Below, one piece after another: positions 37,962-46,694 of a stretch of 64,000 nucleotides of DNA. The notes below the pieces were generated by a model. It was not told where the DNA came from, did no database searches, and saw only the letters and a program-made list of their open reading frames with translations. Both the position numbers and the translations under genes were made by a program. Numbering within the stretch: position 1 is the first letter of the stretch; each line of letters starts with the position of its first letter. Source of the stretch: Fusobacterium necrophorum subsp. necrophorum. Lineage in GTDB: Bacteria > Fusobacteriota > Fusobacteriia > Fusobacteriales > Fusobacteriaceae. The stretch covers positions 1,922,001-1,986,000 of the forward strand of contig NZ_CP034842.1 in NCBI RefSeq assembly GCF_004006635.1. Reading direction: 5' to 3'.

Positions 37962-39085
37962 TGTCACACTAAGAAAAATATTTTGTAAGTTCTTTAGAAT
38001 ATACTTCTAAGGAACTTTTCCCATTAAATAATTTTCTTGGATATGAATTCATCCACTCTTCTATTCTTATTATTTCTTCTTCGCTTATAGAACCTATATC
38101 TACTCCCTTTTTTATATAGCGCCTAATTAATTTATTATTATTTTCATTACTTCCTCTTTCTCCTGAACTATAACTATGCGCATAAAAGTATTCTATTCCT
38201 AACTCTTCTATTGCTTCAGCATTCATAAATTCGCTTCCATTATCACTTGTAATTGTCTTTATTAGTTCTGGATATTCTCTAACAATATTTTTTACTGTTT
38301 CCACAACATCTTTTACTGTTTTAGACTTTAATTTTCTTATTACTTCTAATCTTGATTTTCTATCTGTAAGAACTAAAAGACATGAAGAGCTTCCTCTTTT
38401 GCCTACAACAGTGTCCATCTCAAAATGACCTATTTCCTCTCTATTATTAATTAGCTGTGCCCTTTGTTCTATTGATTTTCCTCCTTGTTTTCTTATTCTT
38501 TTTTCTTTGAGAGATTTTTTTCTTATATCTTTTTTGTAACACATATCTTTCTCAGTAAATTTTATAAATAATTCTTTATGAATATAGTTATACAATGTTT
38601 TTAATGATATATTTACATTGAAACCCTTCTTTTTAGCACTTTCTAAAGCTGCATAGGGAGAATTTTTATCAATAAGCATAGAGTTTTCTAGAAAATTAAT
38701 TAATTCATAATTCTTATCTATTTTTAAATTACCTTCTTTTTTTCTTTGAGAATCATTATATTTTCTTTGAGCTTTATGCGCAGAGTATGTGTCGTAAAGA
38801 GATAAATCAGAGTTTTGTAATCCTTCTACCCAACCTCTTTTAATTTCTCTTTGAATAGTTCTCCTAGAAACATCAATTAACTGAGCAATCTTAGTTTTAG
38901 AATACCCTAATTTAAAGTAAGCTTCAATTTTTCCTCTTTCAATGGAAGTTAAATGTTTACCTTTTTCTCTTTTTATAGTATACTTTTGTTGAACCATAGT
39001 AGTTTATCTCCTTTTGATTGATCGGCAAATTAATCATATCATAGAAAACTACTTATGGTTCTTTTTATTTTATTTTAGTGTGACA
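37962..39085 (-). mobile_element. IS30-family insertion sequence
   Basis: Inner ends share the perfect inverted repeat TGTCACACTAA (37962 onward and, inverted, ending at 39085) around a single transposase gene. The similarity may extend outward: TTGTAAA at 37942-37948 and its complement at 39092-39098 lie just outside, so the true element may be about 37942-39098. In that case the last codons and stop of the truncated TpsA gene are supplied by the element. No remnant of the TpsA 3' end is seen on the right side, so adjacent DNA was probably deleted. Confidence 0.85.
37969..38997 (-). CDS. IS30-family transposase
   Basis: The 342-residue DDE transposase has an N-terminal helix-turn-helix (HLTSIERGKIEAYFKLGYSK, then IAQLIDVSRRTIQREIKRG) and the catalytic acids in HFEMDTVVGK, ITSDNGSEF and the ERGSNENNN segment (Asp, Asp, Glu). 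The frame is complete, so the element may be active. It ends inside the left inverted repeat region, and the start codon is about 90 bases from the right end. Confidence 0.95.
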   Translation of the reverse strand: MVQQKYTIKREKGKHLTSIERGKIEAYFKLGYSKTKIAQLIDVSRRTIQREIKRGWVEGLQNSDLSLYDTYSAHKAQRKYNDSQRKKEGNLKIDKNYELINFLENSMLIDKNSPYAALESAKKKGFNVNISLKTLYNYIHKELFIKFTEKDMCYKKDIRKKSLKEKRIRKQGGKSIEQRAQLINNREEIGHFEMDTVVGKRGSSSCLLVLTDRKSRLEVIRKLKSKTVKDVVETVKNIVREYPELIKTITSDNGSEFMNAEAIEELGIEYFYAHSYSSGERGSNENNNKLIRRYIKKGVDIGSISEEEIIRIEEWMNSYPRKLFNGKSSLEVYSKELTKYFS

Positions 39086-39189
39086 CTTTATTTTACAACT
39101 TAAATATTTTTCCAAAACTTTATCTATGGAATAATCTATGCTATAATGTAACAAAATGAAAGTTTCATTACAATAAGGGAGGATATAAT

Positions 39190-40569
39190 ATGTTTGAGAA
39201 AACAGAAAAATGGTCCGGAGAAGAGGGGAAAAAAATATTTCCTTTTTCGGAAGACTATCGTCAATTTTTATCAAAGGTGAAAACCGAGAGAGAATTTGTA
39301 AAAGAGGGGATTGTCTTAGCGGAAAAGAATGGTTTTCGTGCGGCGGAAACTTTTAAACAATATCAGGCAGGGGATAAAATTTACTATGTTAACCGAAATA
39401 AAAATTTAGTGTTGGCTATTATCGGACAGGAAGATTTGGAACAGGGGATTCATTATGTGGTATCTCATATTGATTCCCCAAGATTGGATTTAAAAGCCAA
39501 TCCCTTGTATGAGGAATTGGATTTGGCGTATATGAGAACTCACTACTACGGAGGAATTAAAAAATATCAATGGGCTTCGATACCTTTAGCGTTGCATGGA
39601 GTGGTAGCTTTGGAGTCCGGGGAAGTGGTTGAGATTTCTTTAGGAGAAGAGGAGGAAGAACCGGTCTTTACGATTCCGGATTTGTTACCGCATTTGGCTG
39701 GAAAGTATCAAGGAGAACGAAAAACAGGGGAAGTGATACAGGGGGAAGAGCTTCAAATTTTAGTGGGAAGCATTCCGACCAAAGTAGAAAATAAAGAAGT
39801 AAAAGATACAATTAAACAAAATATTTTAGATATTTTGAAACGGAATTATGGAATGGAAGAAGAAGATTTTATATCGGCGGAATTGGAACTGGTTCCTGCA
39901 GGAAAGGCAAGAGATATCGGCTTTGATAAATCCATGATAGGTGCTTATGGACAGGATGACAGGGTTTGTGCCTATACTTCTTTGCGGGCTATTTTGGAAA
40001 TTACGAATATTCCTGTGAAAACTGCGGTTTGTTTTTTAGCGGATAAAGAAGAAATCGGTTCGACAGGAAGTACAGGATTGCAATCGGATTTCTTAAATTA
40101 TTTTACCGGAGATATGTTGGAAAAAACAAAGGGGAAGTTCCATGAAATGATGTTACGGAGAACTCTGTGGAATTCAAGAGCTTTGTCTTCCGATGTCAAT
40201 GTGGCAATGGATCCTATTTTTAAGGGAGTACACGATGCTCAAAATGCTGCAAAAGTAGGAAGCGGAGTGGTTCTTACAAAATATACGGGAGCAAGAGGAA
40301 AAAGCGGAACCAATGATGCGGATGCGGAGTATGTTGCCTATATCCGAAAGATTTTAAATGAGGGAGAGGTTTGTTGGCAAACAGGAATGTTAGGAAAAGT
40401 GGATGAAGGTGGAGGAGGAACTGTAGCCATGTTCTTAGCACATTTAGGAATTAACACGATTGATATTGGACCCGGATTACTTGCCATGCACTCACCTTTT
40501 GAAGTGGCTTCCAAATTTGATATTTATCATACCTATAAGGCATATAAAGTGTTTTATCAAGCAAAGTAG
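39190..40569 (+). CDS. M18-family aminopeptidase
   Basis: A 459-residue cytoplasmic zinc aminopeptidase of the aspartyl-aminopeptidase type. Metal and catalytic residues are visible in VVSHIDSPRLDLKA, GAYGQDDRVCAYTS, LADKEEIGSTGSTG and the C-terminal LLAMHSPFEVASK. It removes N-terminal acidic or neutral residues from peptides, which fits an organism living on amino acids. The ribosome site is GGGAGG. A TATAAT at 39141-39146 lies just after the IS end with only a weak -35, so the IS insertion may have changed its promoter. The hyd operon follows ten bases later. Confidence 0.92.
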   Translation: MFEKTEKWSGEEGKKIFPFSEDYRQFLSKVKTEREFVKEGIVLAEKNGFRAAETFKQYQAGDKIYYVNRNKNLVLAIIGQEDLEQGIHYVVSHIDSPRLDLKANPLYEELDLAYMRTHYYGGIKKYQWASIPLALHGVVALESGEVVEISLGEEEEEPVFTIPDLLPHLAGKYQGERKTGEVIQGEELQILVGSIPTKVENKEVKDTIKQNILDILKRNYGMEEEDFISAELELVPAGKARDIGFDKSMIGAYGQDDRVCAYTSLRAILEITNIPVKTAVCFLADKEEIGSTGSTGLQSDFLNYFTGDMLEKTKGKFHEMMLRRTLWNSRALSSDVNVAMDPIFKGVHDAQNAAKVGSGVVLTKYTGARGKSGTNDADAEYVAYIRKILNEGEVCWQTGMLGKVDEGGGGTVAMFLAHLGINTIDIGPGLLAMHSPFEVASKFDIYHTYKAYKVFYQAK

Positions 40570-40578
40570 GAGTTTCTT

Positions 40579-41046
40579 ATGAGATATTATATAAAATACA
40601 TTTCTCCGGTAGCGGATTTGTATTTGGTGGAAGAAAGAGGACAGCTTGTTGAAATTTCTTTTCATCAATTGGAACACCGGGAAGAGATGGAAGAAAAAAG
40701 AACGGAATTGTTGGAAGAAGCGGAAAGACAACTGCAAGAATATTTTGCAGGAAGATTGCAACATTTTGACTTGCCTTTGCATCCGCAGGGAACCGAATTT
40801 CAAAAGAAAGTATGGAAGGCTCTTATGAGCATTCCCTATGGAGAAACCAGAAGTTATGGAGAAATTGCAAAGCAGATAGGAAAGGAAAAGGCAGTTCGAG
40901 CAGTCGGAGGGGCGAATCATGTCAATCCCATTTCGATTGTGATTCCCTGTCATCGTGTGATTGGGAAAAATGGAAGTCTAACGGGGTATGGGGGAGGCTT
41001 GAAGATAAAAGAAACACTATTGACATTGGAAAGGAAAAAATCATGA
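40579..41046 (+). CDS. ogt: Methylated-DNA-protein cysteine methyltransferase
   Basis: This 155-residue protein repairs O6-alkylguanine in DNA by moving the alkyl group irreversibly to its own Cys. The active site is PCHRVIGKNG near residue 117, preceded by the DNA-binding helix RSYGEIAKQIGKEKAVRAVG. The Ada N-terminal domain is absent. It begins ten bases after the aminopeptidase and its stop overlaps the next start (ATGA), so it is in the same transcript. Confidence 0.94.
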   Translation: MRYYIKYISPVADLYLVEERGQLVEISFHQLEHREEMEEKRTELLEEAERQLQEYFAGRLQHFDLPLHPQGTEFQKKVWKALMSIPYGETRSYGEIAKQIGKEKAVRAVGGANHVNPISIVIPCHRVIGKNGSLTGYGGGLKIKETLLTLERKKS

Positions 41047-41309
41047 AAAAAAGAGTCGCAGTTATCAGTGCTATTTTAGAAAATGCGATAGAACATCAGG
41101 CGGAATTTAATGAAGTGATTGCAAGATTTCAAAAAAATATTCATGGAAGAATGGGAATTCCTTTTCATCAAGAGGGAATTTCCGTAGTGTCCATTACCAT
41201 GATAGGGACTATGGATGAAATCAATGCTTTTACCGGAAAATTAGGAAGTATAGAGTCCGTACAGGTCAAGACAGCCATTTCCAAAAAAGAAATTGAGGAA
41301 TTATGTTAG
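41043..41309 (+). CDS. TM1266-like iron-only hydrogenase system regulator
   Basis: An 88-residue small protein matching the TM1266 family, which has an ACT-like fold and is linked to [FeFe]-hydrogenase maturation genes. The features are KRVAVISAILEN at the start, the central ISVVSITMIGTMDEINAFTG, and the SVQVKTAISKK end. Its role is presumed regulatory, perhaps sensing a small ligand. The frame is open upstream inside ogt, but the ATG at 41043 in an ATGA overlap is the natural start. It overlaps hydE by seven bases. Confidence 0.8.
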   Translation: MKKRVAVISAILENAIEHQAEFNEVIARFQKNIHGRMGIPFHQEGISVVSITMIGTMDEINAFTGKLGSIESVQVKTAISKKEIEELC

Positions 41310-42349
41310 TACGACAATATATTGATGAATTATATGAAAAAAATGATTTAGAAGAAGAAAAATTGCTGTATATTTTGGATCATATTCAGGAACAAGAGAT
41401 TGCTTATTTGCAGAAAAAGGCATTGCAAACGAAAGAAAAATATTACGGAAAAAAGATTTATTTGCGGGCTTTGATTGAATTTACCAATTATTGTAAGAGA
41501 GAATGTCGTTATTGCGGAATTAACCGATATAATCAAAAAGTGGAACGCTATCGTCTTTCAGAAGAAGAGATTTTAAAAACTTGTGAAAAAGCGAAAGAAT
41601 TAGGTTTTCATACCTTTGTGTTACAAGGAGGGGAAGATGTTTATTTTCAAGATGAACTTCTTGTACCTCTAGTGAAGAAGATAAAGAAAAAATATCCGGA
41701 CTTTGCTCTAACCTTATCTGTGGGAGAACGTTCCCGTAAAAGTTATCAGCTCTTAAAAGAAGCCGGTGTGGATCGCTTTCTTTTAAGACATGAGACCATT
41801 GTTCCGGAAATTTATAAAACATTGCATCCTCAATCGGAGCTTCGGACAAGAGTAGAATGTCTGGAACATTTAAAGAGTTTAGGATATCAGATTGGAGCAG
41901 GCTTTATGGTGGGATTACCTGCCTATGAAAATAAAGATTATGTGAAAGACTTATTATTTTTAAAGAGATTATCTCCACATATGACGGGAATCGGACCTTT
42001 TATTCCACATCACGATACGGAATTGGGAAATGAAAAAGCAGGAAGTGTGGAAAAAACGATTCTTATTTTGGCTTTGGTTCGTTTGTTGTTGCCAAAAGTT
42101 TTACTTCCTGCTACAACCGCTTTAGGAACAGTGAGTGAGGATGGAAGATTACGAGGGTTTGCTTCGGGAGCCAATGTGGTAATGCCGAACATTACTCCTG
42201 TTGAATTTCGAGAAAAATATACTTTGTACAATGGGAAAAAGAATACGGGAGAAGAAGCTGCCGAAGGATTACGGCAAACTTGTGACATGATTGAAAAAAA
42301 TGGTTATGAAGTAGATATGGGTCGAGGAGACTCCAAAGTAAGATACTAA
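41303..42349 (+). CDS. hydE: [FeFe]-hydrogenase maturase HydE (radical SAM)
   Basis: HydE is a radical SAM enzyme that helps build the 2Fe subcluster of the hydrogenase H-cluster. The 348-residue protein has CKRECRYC (Cys64, 68 and 71) for the 4Fe-4S cluster, the SAM-binding GGEDVY, and the barrel segments typical of HydE and biotin-synthase relatives. It is followed by hydG and hydF in one operon. The structural hydrogenase gene is not in this window. Confidence 0.93.
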   Translation: MLVRQYIDELYEKNDLEEEKLLYILDHIQEQEIAYLQKKALQTKEKYYGKKIYLRALIEFTNYCKRECRYCGINRYNQKVERYRLSEEEILKTCEKAKELGFHTFVLQGGEDVYFQDELLVPLVKKIKKKYPDFALTLSVGERSRKSYQLLKEAGVDRFLLRHETIVPEIYKTLHPQSELRTRVECLEHLKSLGYQIGAGFMVGLPAYENKDYVKDLLFLKRLSPHMTGIGPFIPHHDTELGNEKAGSVEKTILILALVRLLLPKVLLPATTALGTVSEDGRLRGFASGANVVMPNITPVEFREKYTLYNGKKNTGEEAAEGLRQTCDMIEKNGYEVDMGRGDSKVRY

Positions 42350-42393
42350 TAGAGCAGGGGAAAGCCCTAATCTAAAAGGAGATGAAAGGAAGT

Positions 42394-43791
42394 ATGGAAC
42401 AAAAGAAGGAACACATGAAGGTAAATCGAGAAGAAATTTTTCGATTGTTGGAAGAGGGAAAAAAGGTAACAAGGGAGCAAATCTCGGATATTTTGGATCG
42501 GGCAAGGCGAAAAGAAAAAATAACCCATTTGGATATCGCCAGATTATTGTATATAGAAGATAAGGATTTAATCCAAGAAATGTTTGAGGTTGCGGGGAAG
42601 ATAAAACGAGATGTTTATGGCAACCGAGTAGTGCTGTTTGCTCCTCTCTATGTTAGCGATTTTTGTGTGAATAATTGTGTTTATTGCGGCTATAAGAAGG
42701 AAAATCATTTTCATCGAAGAAAATTAACGATGGATGAAGTTCGAAAAGAAGTTATGATTTTGGAAGAAATGGGGCATAAGCGATTGGCATTGGAGGCAGG
42801 AGAAGATCCTGTGAATTGTGATATAGAATATATTTTGGACTGTATTGATACTATTTATGCTACCTATAATAAGAATGGGAAAATTCGTAGAATCAATGTG
42901 AATATTGCTGCGACTACGGTCGAAAATTATCGAAGACTACAAGAAAAAGGAATTGGAACCTATATTTTATTTCAAGAAACTTTTGATGAAGAGGTGTATC
43001 GGAAGGTACATCCGAATTGTATCAAGGGAAATTACGACTATCATACCACCGCTTTTGACAGAGCCATGGAGGCGGGAATTGAAGATGTAGGAGCCGGCGT
43101 ATTATTCGGCTTGGCAGATCCCCGCTTTGAAGTCTTGGCTCTTATGATGCAGAATGAACATTTGGAAAAGAGATTTGGAGTCGGCTTTCATACAATTTCC
43201 GTTCCGAGATTACGTCCGGCGGAGGGAGTGAATTTAAAAACCTTTCCTCATTTATTGGATGACGAAATGTTTAAAAAGATTGTTACGATTATTCGAATCG
43301 CAGTTCCTTATACCGGAATGATTTTATCCACCAGAGAAAGTGCCGAGATGAGAGAAATTTTATTGAAATATGGAATTTCTCAAGTGAGTGCAGGTTCCTG
43401 TACCGGCGTGGGAGGGTATGAGGAACATATTCAAGGGAAACAAGTCAATCAGTTTCAATTGGCAGATGAACGAAGTCCCAGACAGGTCATTGAAGATTTA
43501 ATGGAGGCAGGCTATATTCCAAGTTATTGTACTTCCTGTTATCGAACCGGCAGGGTGGGAGAAAAATTTATGGAGATTGCCAAAACAGAAAAAATTCATA
43601 ATATGTGTAAGCCCAATGCCCTGACTACTTTGTTGGAATATGCTGTAGATTACGGAGATCAGGAATTATTACAGCGGGTGGAAGGCTTTGTGAGAGAGCA
43701 GGCTGCAGAGATTGAAAATATTTCTATTCAAAATTTTGTGTTGAAAAATATTGATAAGTTAAAAGCAGGGGAAAGGGATTTATATCTATGA
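42394..43791 (+). CDS. hydG: [FeFe]-hydrogenase maturase HydG (radical SAM tyrosine lyase)
   Basis: HydG splits tyrosine to give CO and CN- ligands on an Fe-Cys synthon for the H-cluster. The 465-residue protein has CVNNCVYC (Cys91, 95 and 98) for the SAM cluster. The C-terminal auxiliary cluster motif CTSC...C (Cys379, 382 and 405, CX2CX22C) is intact, so full CO/CN- chemistry is expected. An ATG at 42382 abuts AAGGAG and is unlikely; 42394 follows AAAGGAAG, and an ATG at 42415 is also possible. It overlaps hydF by four bases. Confidence 0.93.
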   Translation: MEQKKEHMKVNREEIFRLLEEGKKVTREQISDILDRARRKEKITHLDIARLLYIEDKDLIQEMFEVAGKIKRDVYGNRVVLFAPLYVSDFCVNNCVYCGYKKENHFHRRKLTMDEVRKEVMILEEMGHKRLALEAGEDPVNCDIEYILDCIDTIYATYNKNGKIRRINVNIAATTVENYRRLQEKGIGTYILFQETFDEEVYRKVHPNCIKGNYDYHTTAFDRAMEAGIEDVGAGVLFGLADPRFEVLALMMQNEHLEKRFGVGFHTISVPRLRPAEGVNLKTFPHLLDDEMFKKIVTIIRIAVPYTGMILSTRESAEMREILLKYGISQVSAGSCTGVGGYEEHIQGKQVNQFQLADERSPRQVIEDLMEAGYIPSYCTSCYRTGRVGEKFMEIAKTEKIHNMCKPNALTTLLEYAVDYGDQELLQRVEGFVREQAAEIENISIQNFVLKNIDKLKAGERDLYL

Positions 43792-44990
43792 TACAAAAAA
43801 CGGCAAATGCAAATCGAAAACACATTGCTTTTTTTGGAAAACGAAATGCGGGGAAGTCAAGTTTGTTTAATTTACTCTTGGGGGAAGATTTTTCTTTGGT
43901 GTCAAAGCAGTTGGGAACTACAACGGATCCTGTGTATAAGGCAATGGAACTGGTCGGTTATGGACCGGTTCGCTTGATTGATACCGCAGGATTGGATGAC
44001 ATTGGAGAATTGGGAGAGCTGCGAGTCAAAAAATCGAAAGAAGTTTTACAGAAAATAGATATGGCAATTTATGTCTTGGATTCCAGCCAAGAGGTCACAG
44101 AGGAAGAAAGAAAGGAAGCAAAACGATTGTTCCAACGCTTTCACATTCCCTATGTTTTTGTCTGGAATAAGCGAGATATGGTTGGAGAAATTTTGGAGGC
44201 TGAATGGAAGGAGAAATATCCGGAGGATATTTATCTGCATATCCGTCCGGCGGAAAAGAAAAAACAACTTGTGGATTGTATTGTCAAAAAATTGGAATTG
44301 CAGGAAGAGGATCCTTCTTTGATAGGGGATTTATTACAATATGGAGATAGTATTATTGTAGTCATTCCGATTGATAGCGAGGCTCCCAAAGGGCGTTTGA
44401 TTTTGCCTCAGGTACAACTTTTACGGGATTGTCTGGATTATGGCATTAAAAGTTATGTGGTAAGAGATACGGAGTTGGCGGAAGCTTTACAAGAATTACA
44501 AGGGGTAAAATTGGTCATTACCGATTCTCAAATTTTCCACAGAGTAGCCTCTATGGTTCCTTCAGAAATTCCTTTAATTAGCTTTTCTATCCTATTTGCC
44601 AGACAAAAGGGAGAACTGCAAGATTTTTTAGAAGGAATAGAGGCATTAAAAACATTAAAAGAAAAAGAGAAAGCAAAAGTTTTCATTGTGGAAAGTTGTT
44701 CCCATACACAATCTCATGAGGACATTGGAAGGGTAAAAATTCCACATTTATTAAAAAGTAAATTAAATCCGAAAATAGAAGTGGTATTTCAGCAAGGAAG
44801 AAGCTTGGAAGAAGATTTGACAGGAATTGATGTCATCATTCATTGCGGTTCCTGTATGCTCACAAGGAAGCAAATGTTGAATCGAATACAAATAGCAAGG
44901 GAACAAAAAATTCCGATGACCAATTATGGAATTGTTTTAGCTTATTTTGCAGGAATTTTAGAGAGATCGATGGATATTTTAAAGAAATAA
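43788..44990 (+). CDS. hydF: [FeFe]-hydrogenase maturation GTPase HydF
   Basis: HydF is the scaffold that receives the 2Fe subcluster and delivers it to the hydrogenase. The 400-residue protein has a TrmE-like GTPase domain with P-loop GKRNAGKSS (18-25), DTAGLDD and NKRD. A dimerisation domain follows, then a C-terminal cluster domain with CSH and HCGSC, the usual CxH...HCxxC ligands. Translation is coupled to hydG by an ATGA overlap. Confidence 0.93.
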   Translation: MIQKTANANRKHIAFFGKRNAGKSSLFNLLLGEDFSLVSKQLGTTTDPVYKAMELVGYGPVRLIDTAGLDDIGELGELRVKKSKEVLQKIDMAIYVLDSSQEVTEEERKEAKRLFQRFHIPYVFVWNKRDMVGEILEAEWKEKYPEDIYLHIRPAEKKKQLVDCIVKKLELQEEDPSLIGDLLQYGDSIIVVIPIDSEAPKGRLILPQVQLLRDCLDYGIKSYVVRDTELAEALQELQGVKLVITDSQIFHRVASMVPSEIPLISFSILFARQKGELQDFLEGIEALKTLKEKEKAKVFIVESCSHTQSHEDIGRVKIPHLLKSKLNPKIEVVFQQGRSLEEDLTGIDVIIHCGSCMLTRKQMLNRIQIAREQKIPMTNYGIVLAYFAGILERSMDILKK

Positions 44991-45001
44991 AGGGGGAGAA
45001 C

Positions 45002-45754
45002 ATGAAGTTAATTTCATGGAATGTGAACGGGATTCGAGCCTGTTTGAAAAAAGGATTTATGGAGTATTTTCAGGCTCAAGATGCCGATATTTTTTGTTTA
45101 CAGGAAACAAAATGCAGTGCGGGACAAGTGGAATTGGATTTGAAAGGCTATCATCAGTATTGGAACTATGCGGAAAAAAAAGGTTATTCCGGAACGGCTA
45201 TTTTTACAAAAAAAGAGCCTCTTTCCGTTTCTTATGGTTTGGGGATAGAAGAACATGATCAAGAGGGAAGGGTAATTTGCTTAGAATTTGAGGATTTTTA
45301 TATGGTAACCGTGTATACTCCGAATTCTAAAAATGAATTGGAACGTTTGGACTATCGAATGATATGGGAAGATGAATTCCGAAAGTATTTATCGAAGTTG
45401 AATGAGAAAAAACCGGTTGTAGTCTGTGGAGATATGAATGTGGCTCATGAAGAAATTGACTTGAAAAATCCAAAAACAAATCGTAGAAATGCAGGCTTTA
45501 CCGATGAAGAAAGAAATAAATTTACAGAATTATTGCAGGCAGGATTCACGGATAGTTTCCGATATTTGTATCCGAACACCTTGCATGCCTATTCCTGGTG
45601 GTCTTATCGTGCCAATGCAAGAAAAAATAATACGGGGTGGAGAATTGACTATTTTGTCGTTTCGAATGATTGGAAAGAACAAATTCAGGAAGCGGAAATT
45701 CATGCGGAGCAAGAGGGATCGGATCATTGTCCGGTGGCACTATATTTAAAATAA
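45002..45754 (+). CDS. xthA: Exodeoxyribonuclease III
   Basis: A 250-residue AP endonuclease/3'-5' exonuclease for base-excision repair. Visible motifs are [17 protein letters not shown] (metal Glu), [20 protein letters not shown] and SDHCPV (catalytic Asp-His). The frame is open further upstream inside hydF, but the ATG at 45002 after GGGGGAG gives the family start. Together with ogt, it makes DNA repair a second theme of the hyd operon. Confidence 0.94.
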   Translation: MKLISWNVNGIRACLKKGFMEYFQAQDADIFCLQETKCSAGQVELDLKGYHQYWNYAEKKGYSGTAIFTKKEPLSVSYGLGIEEHDQEGRVICLEFEDFYMVTVYTPNSKNELERLDYRMIWEDEFRKYLSKLNEKKPVVVCGDMNVAHEEIDLKNPKTNRRNAGFTDEERNKFTELLQAGFTDSFRYLYPNTLHAYSWWSYRANARKNNTGWRIDYFVVSNDWKEQIQEAEIHAEQEGSDHCPVALYLK

Positions 45755-45767
45755 TGGAGGTTGTGTT

Positions 45768-46580
45768 ATGAAAAAACAAGCGATATTGTTGATACACTTT
45801 GGAACAACTCATGATGATACGAGAGAAAAAACCATTGACGTTTTTCGAAAAAAGGTGGAAAGCTTATTTCCGGATTGTGATGTATTTGAGGCCTTTACTT
45901 CAAGAATGATTATTAAACGATTAAAAGCAAGAGGGATTCTTCGAAAAAATCCTTTGGAGCTTTTGGAAGAATTAAAGGGAAAAGGATATACACATATCTA
46001 CGTACAAAGCAGTCATTTGTTGCATGGCATCGAATATGAAAATTTACGAGAGGAAATCACATCTTATAGCTCTTCCTTTGAAAAGATTGCAATAGGAGAG
46101 GCTTTGTTACATTCTGTGGAGGATTATAAGAAAATTGTTTCCGCTTTGACGAGTAGACAACCACAATCTCCAAAAGAAGCCATTGTCTATATCGGACATG
46201 GAACGGAACATGCAGCCAATGCAAGCTATCCTATGATGCGTTATGTTTTTGTGCAGGAAGGACATCCGGAATATTTTGTGGGAACTGTTGAAGGGTATCC
46301 GGACATCTCGGAAGTCGTAAAAGATATTCAACGAGAATATGGAGAAAATTTACCAAGTTTAGTGTTAAAACCATTTATGTTTGTTGCCGGAGAACATGCA
46401 AAAAATGACATTGCCATTGATTGGAAAGAAAATTTGGAAGAAGCGGGTTTTTCTGTTTCCAAAGTGGTATTGGAAGGTTTGGGAGAAATTCCGGAAATTC
46501 AAGATGTTTTTATCAAACATTTACGAGAAAGTTTTCAGGAAAAAGAATCGATTGCGGAATATAAAAAGAAATTGAGTTAG
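45768..46580 (+). CDS. cbiK: Anaerobic cobaltochelatase/sirohydrochlorin chelatase CbiK
   Basis: CbiK inserts cobalt into sirohydrochlorin (or iron, giving sirohaem) in anaerobic B12 synthesis. The 270-residue class II chelatase shows AILLIHFGTTHDDTR at the start, the metal-binding His in YIGHGTEHAAN, and a second one in FVAGEHAKNDI. It has no signal peptide. It is last in the colinear run from the M18 aminopeptidase, 13 bases after xthA. No other cobalamin gene is near, so sirohaem or haem use cannot be excluded. Confidence 0.88.
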   Translation: MKKQAILLIHFGTTHDDTREKTIDVFRKKVESLFPDCDVFEAFTSRMIIKRLKARGILRKNPLELLEELKGKGYTHIYVQSSHLLHGIEYENLREEITSYSSSFEKIAIGEALLHSVEDYKKIVSALTSRQPQSPKEAIVYIGHGTEHAANASYPMMRYVFVQEGHPEYFVGTVEGYPDISEVVKDIQREYGENLPSLVLKPFMFVAGEHAKNDIAIDWKENLEEAGFSVSKVVLEGLGEIPEIQDVFIKHLRESFQEKESIAEYKKKLS

Positions 46581-46607
46581 TAGTATTTTCATTTCTGGAG
46601 GAAGTAT

Positions 46608-46694
46608 ATGCAGACAAATTTTGAATTTTTGAAAAAAGATTGGGAATTATTGGCTAAAATAGGAGAGAACAATGTCAGACATCAATGTATTTGA
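46608..46694 (+). pseudogene. Remnant of a type I restriction HsdR-like N-terminus
   Basis: A 28-codon ORF with a good ribosome site (GGAGGAAG). Its first twenty residues, including NFEFLKKDWELLAKIGE, match the N-terminus of DUF4145-type HsdR proteins. It then runs out of similarity and stops inside the next gene. It looks like the surviving 5' tip of a deleted hsdR. Alternatively it acts as a translational lead-in for the gene that starts at 46672. Confidence 0.5.

Noticed and set aside
42350-42393. Possible regulatory element between hydE and hydG (GGGGAAAGCCC)
   Set aside because: Only 44 bases with no stem of useful length; it is a normal spacer with a ribosome site.
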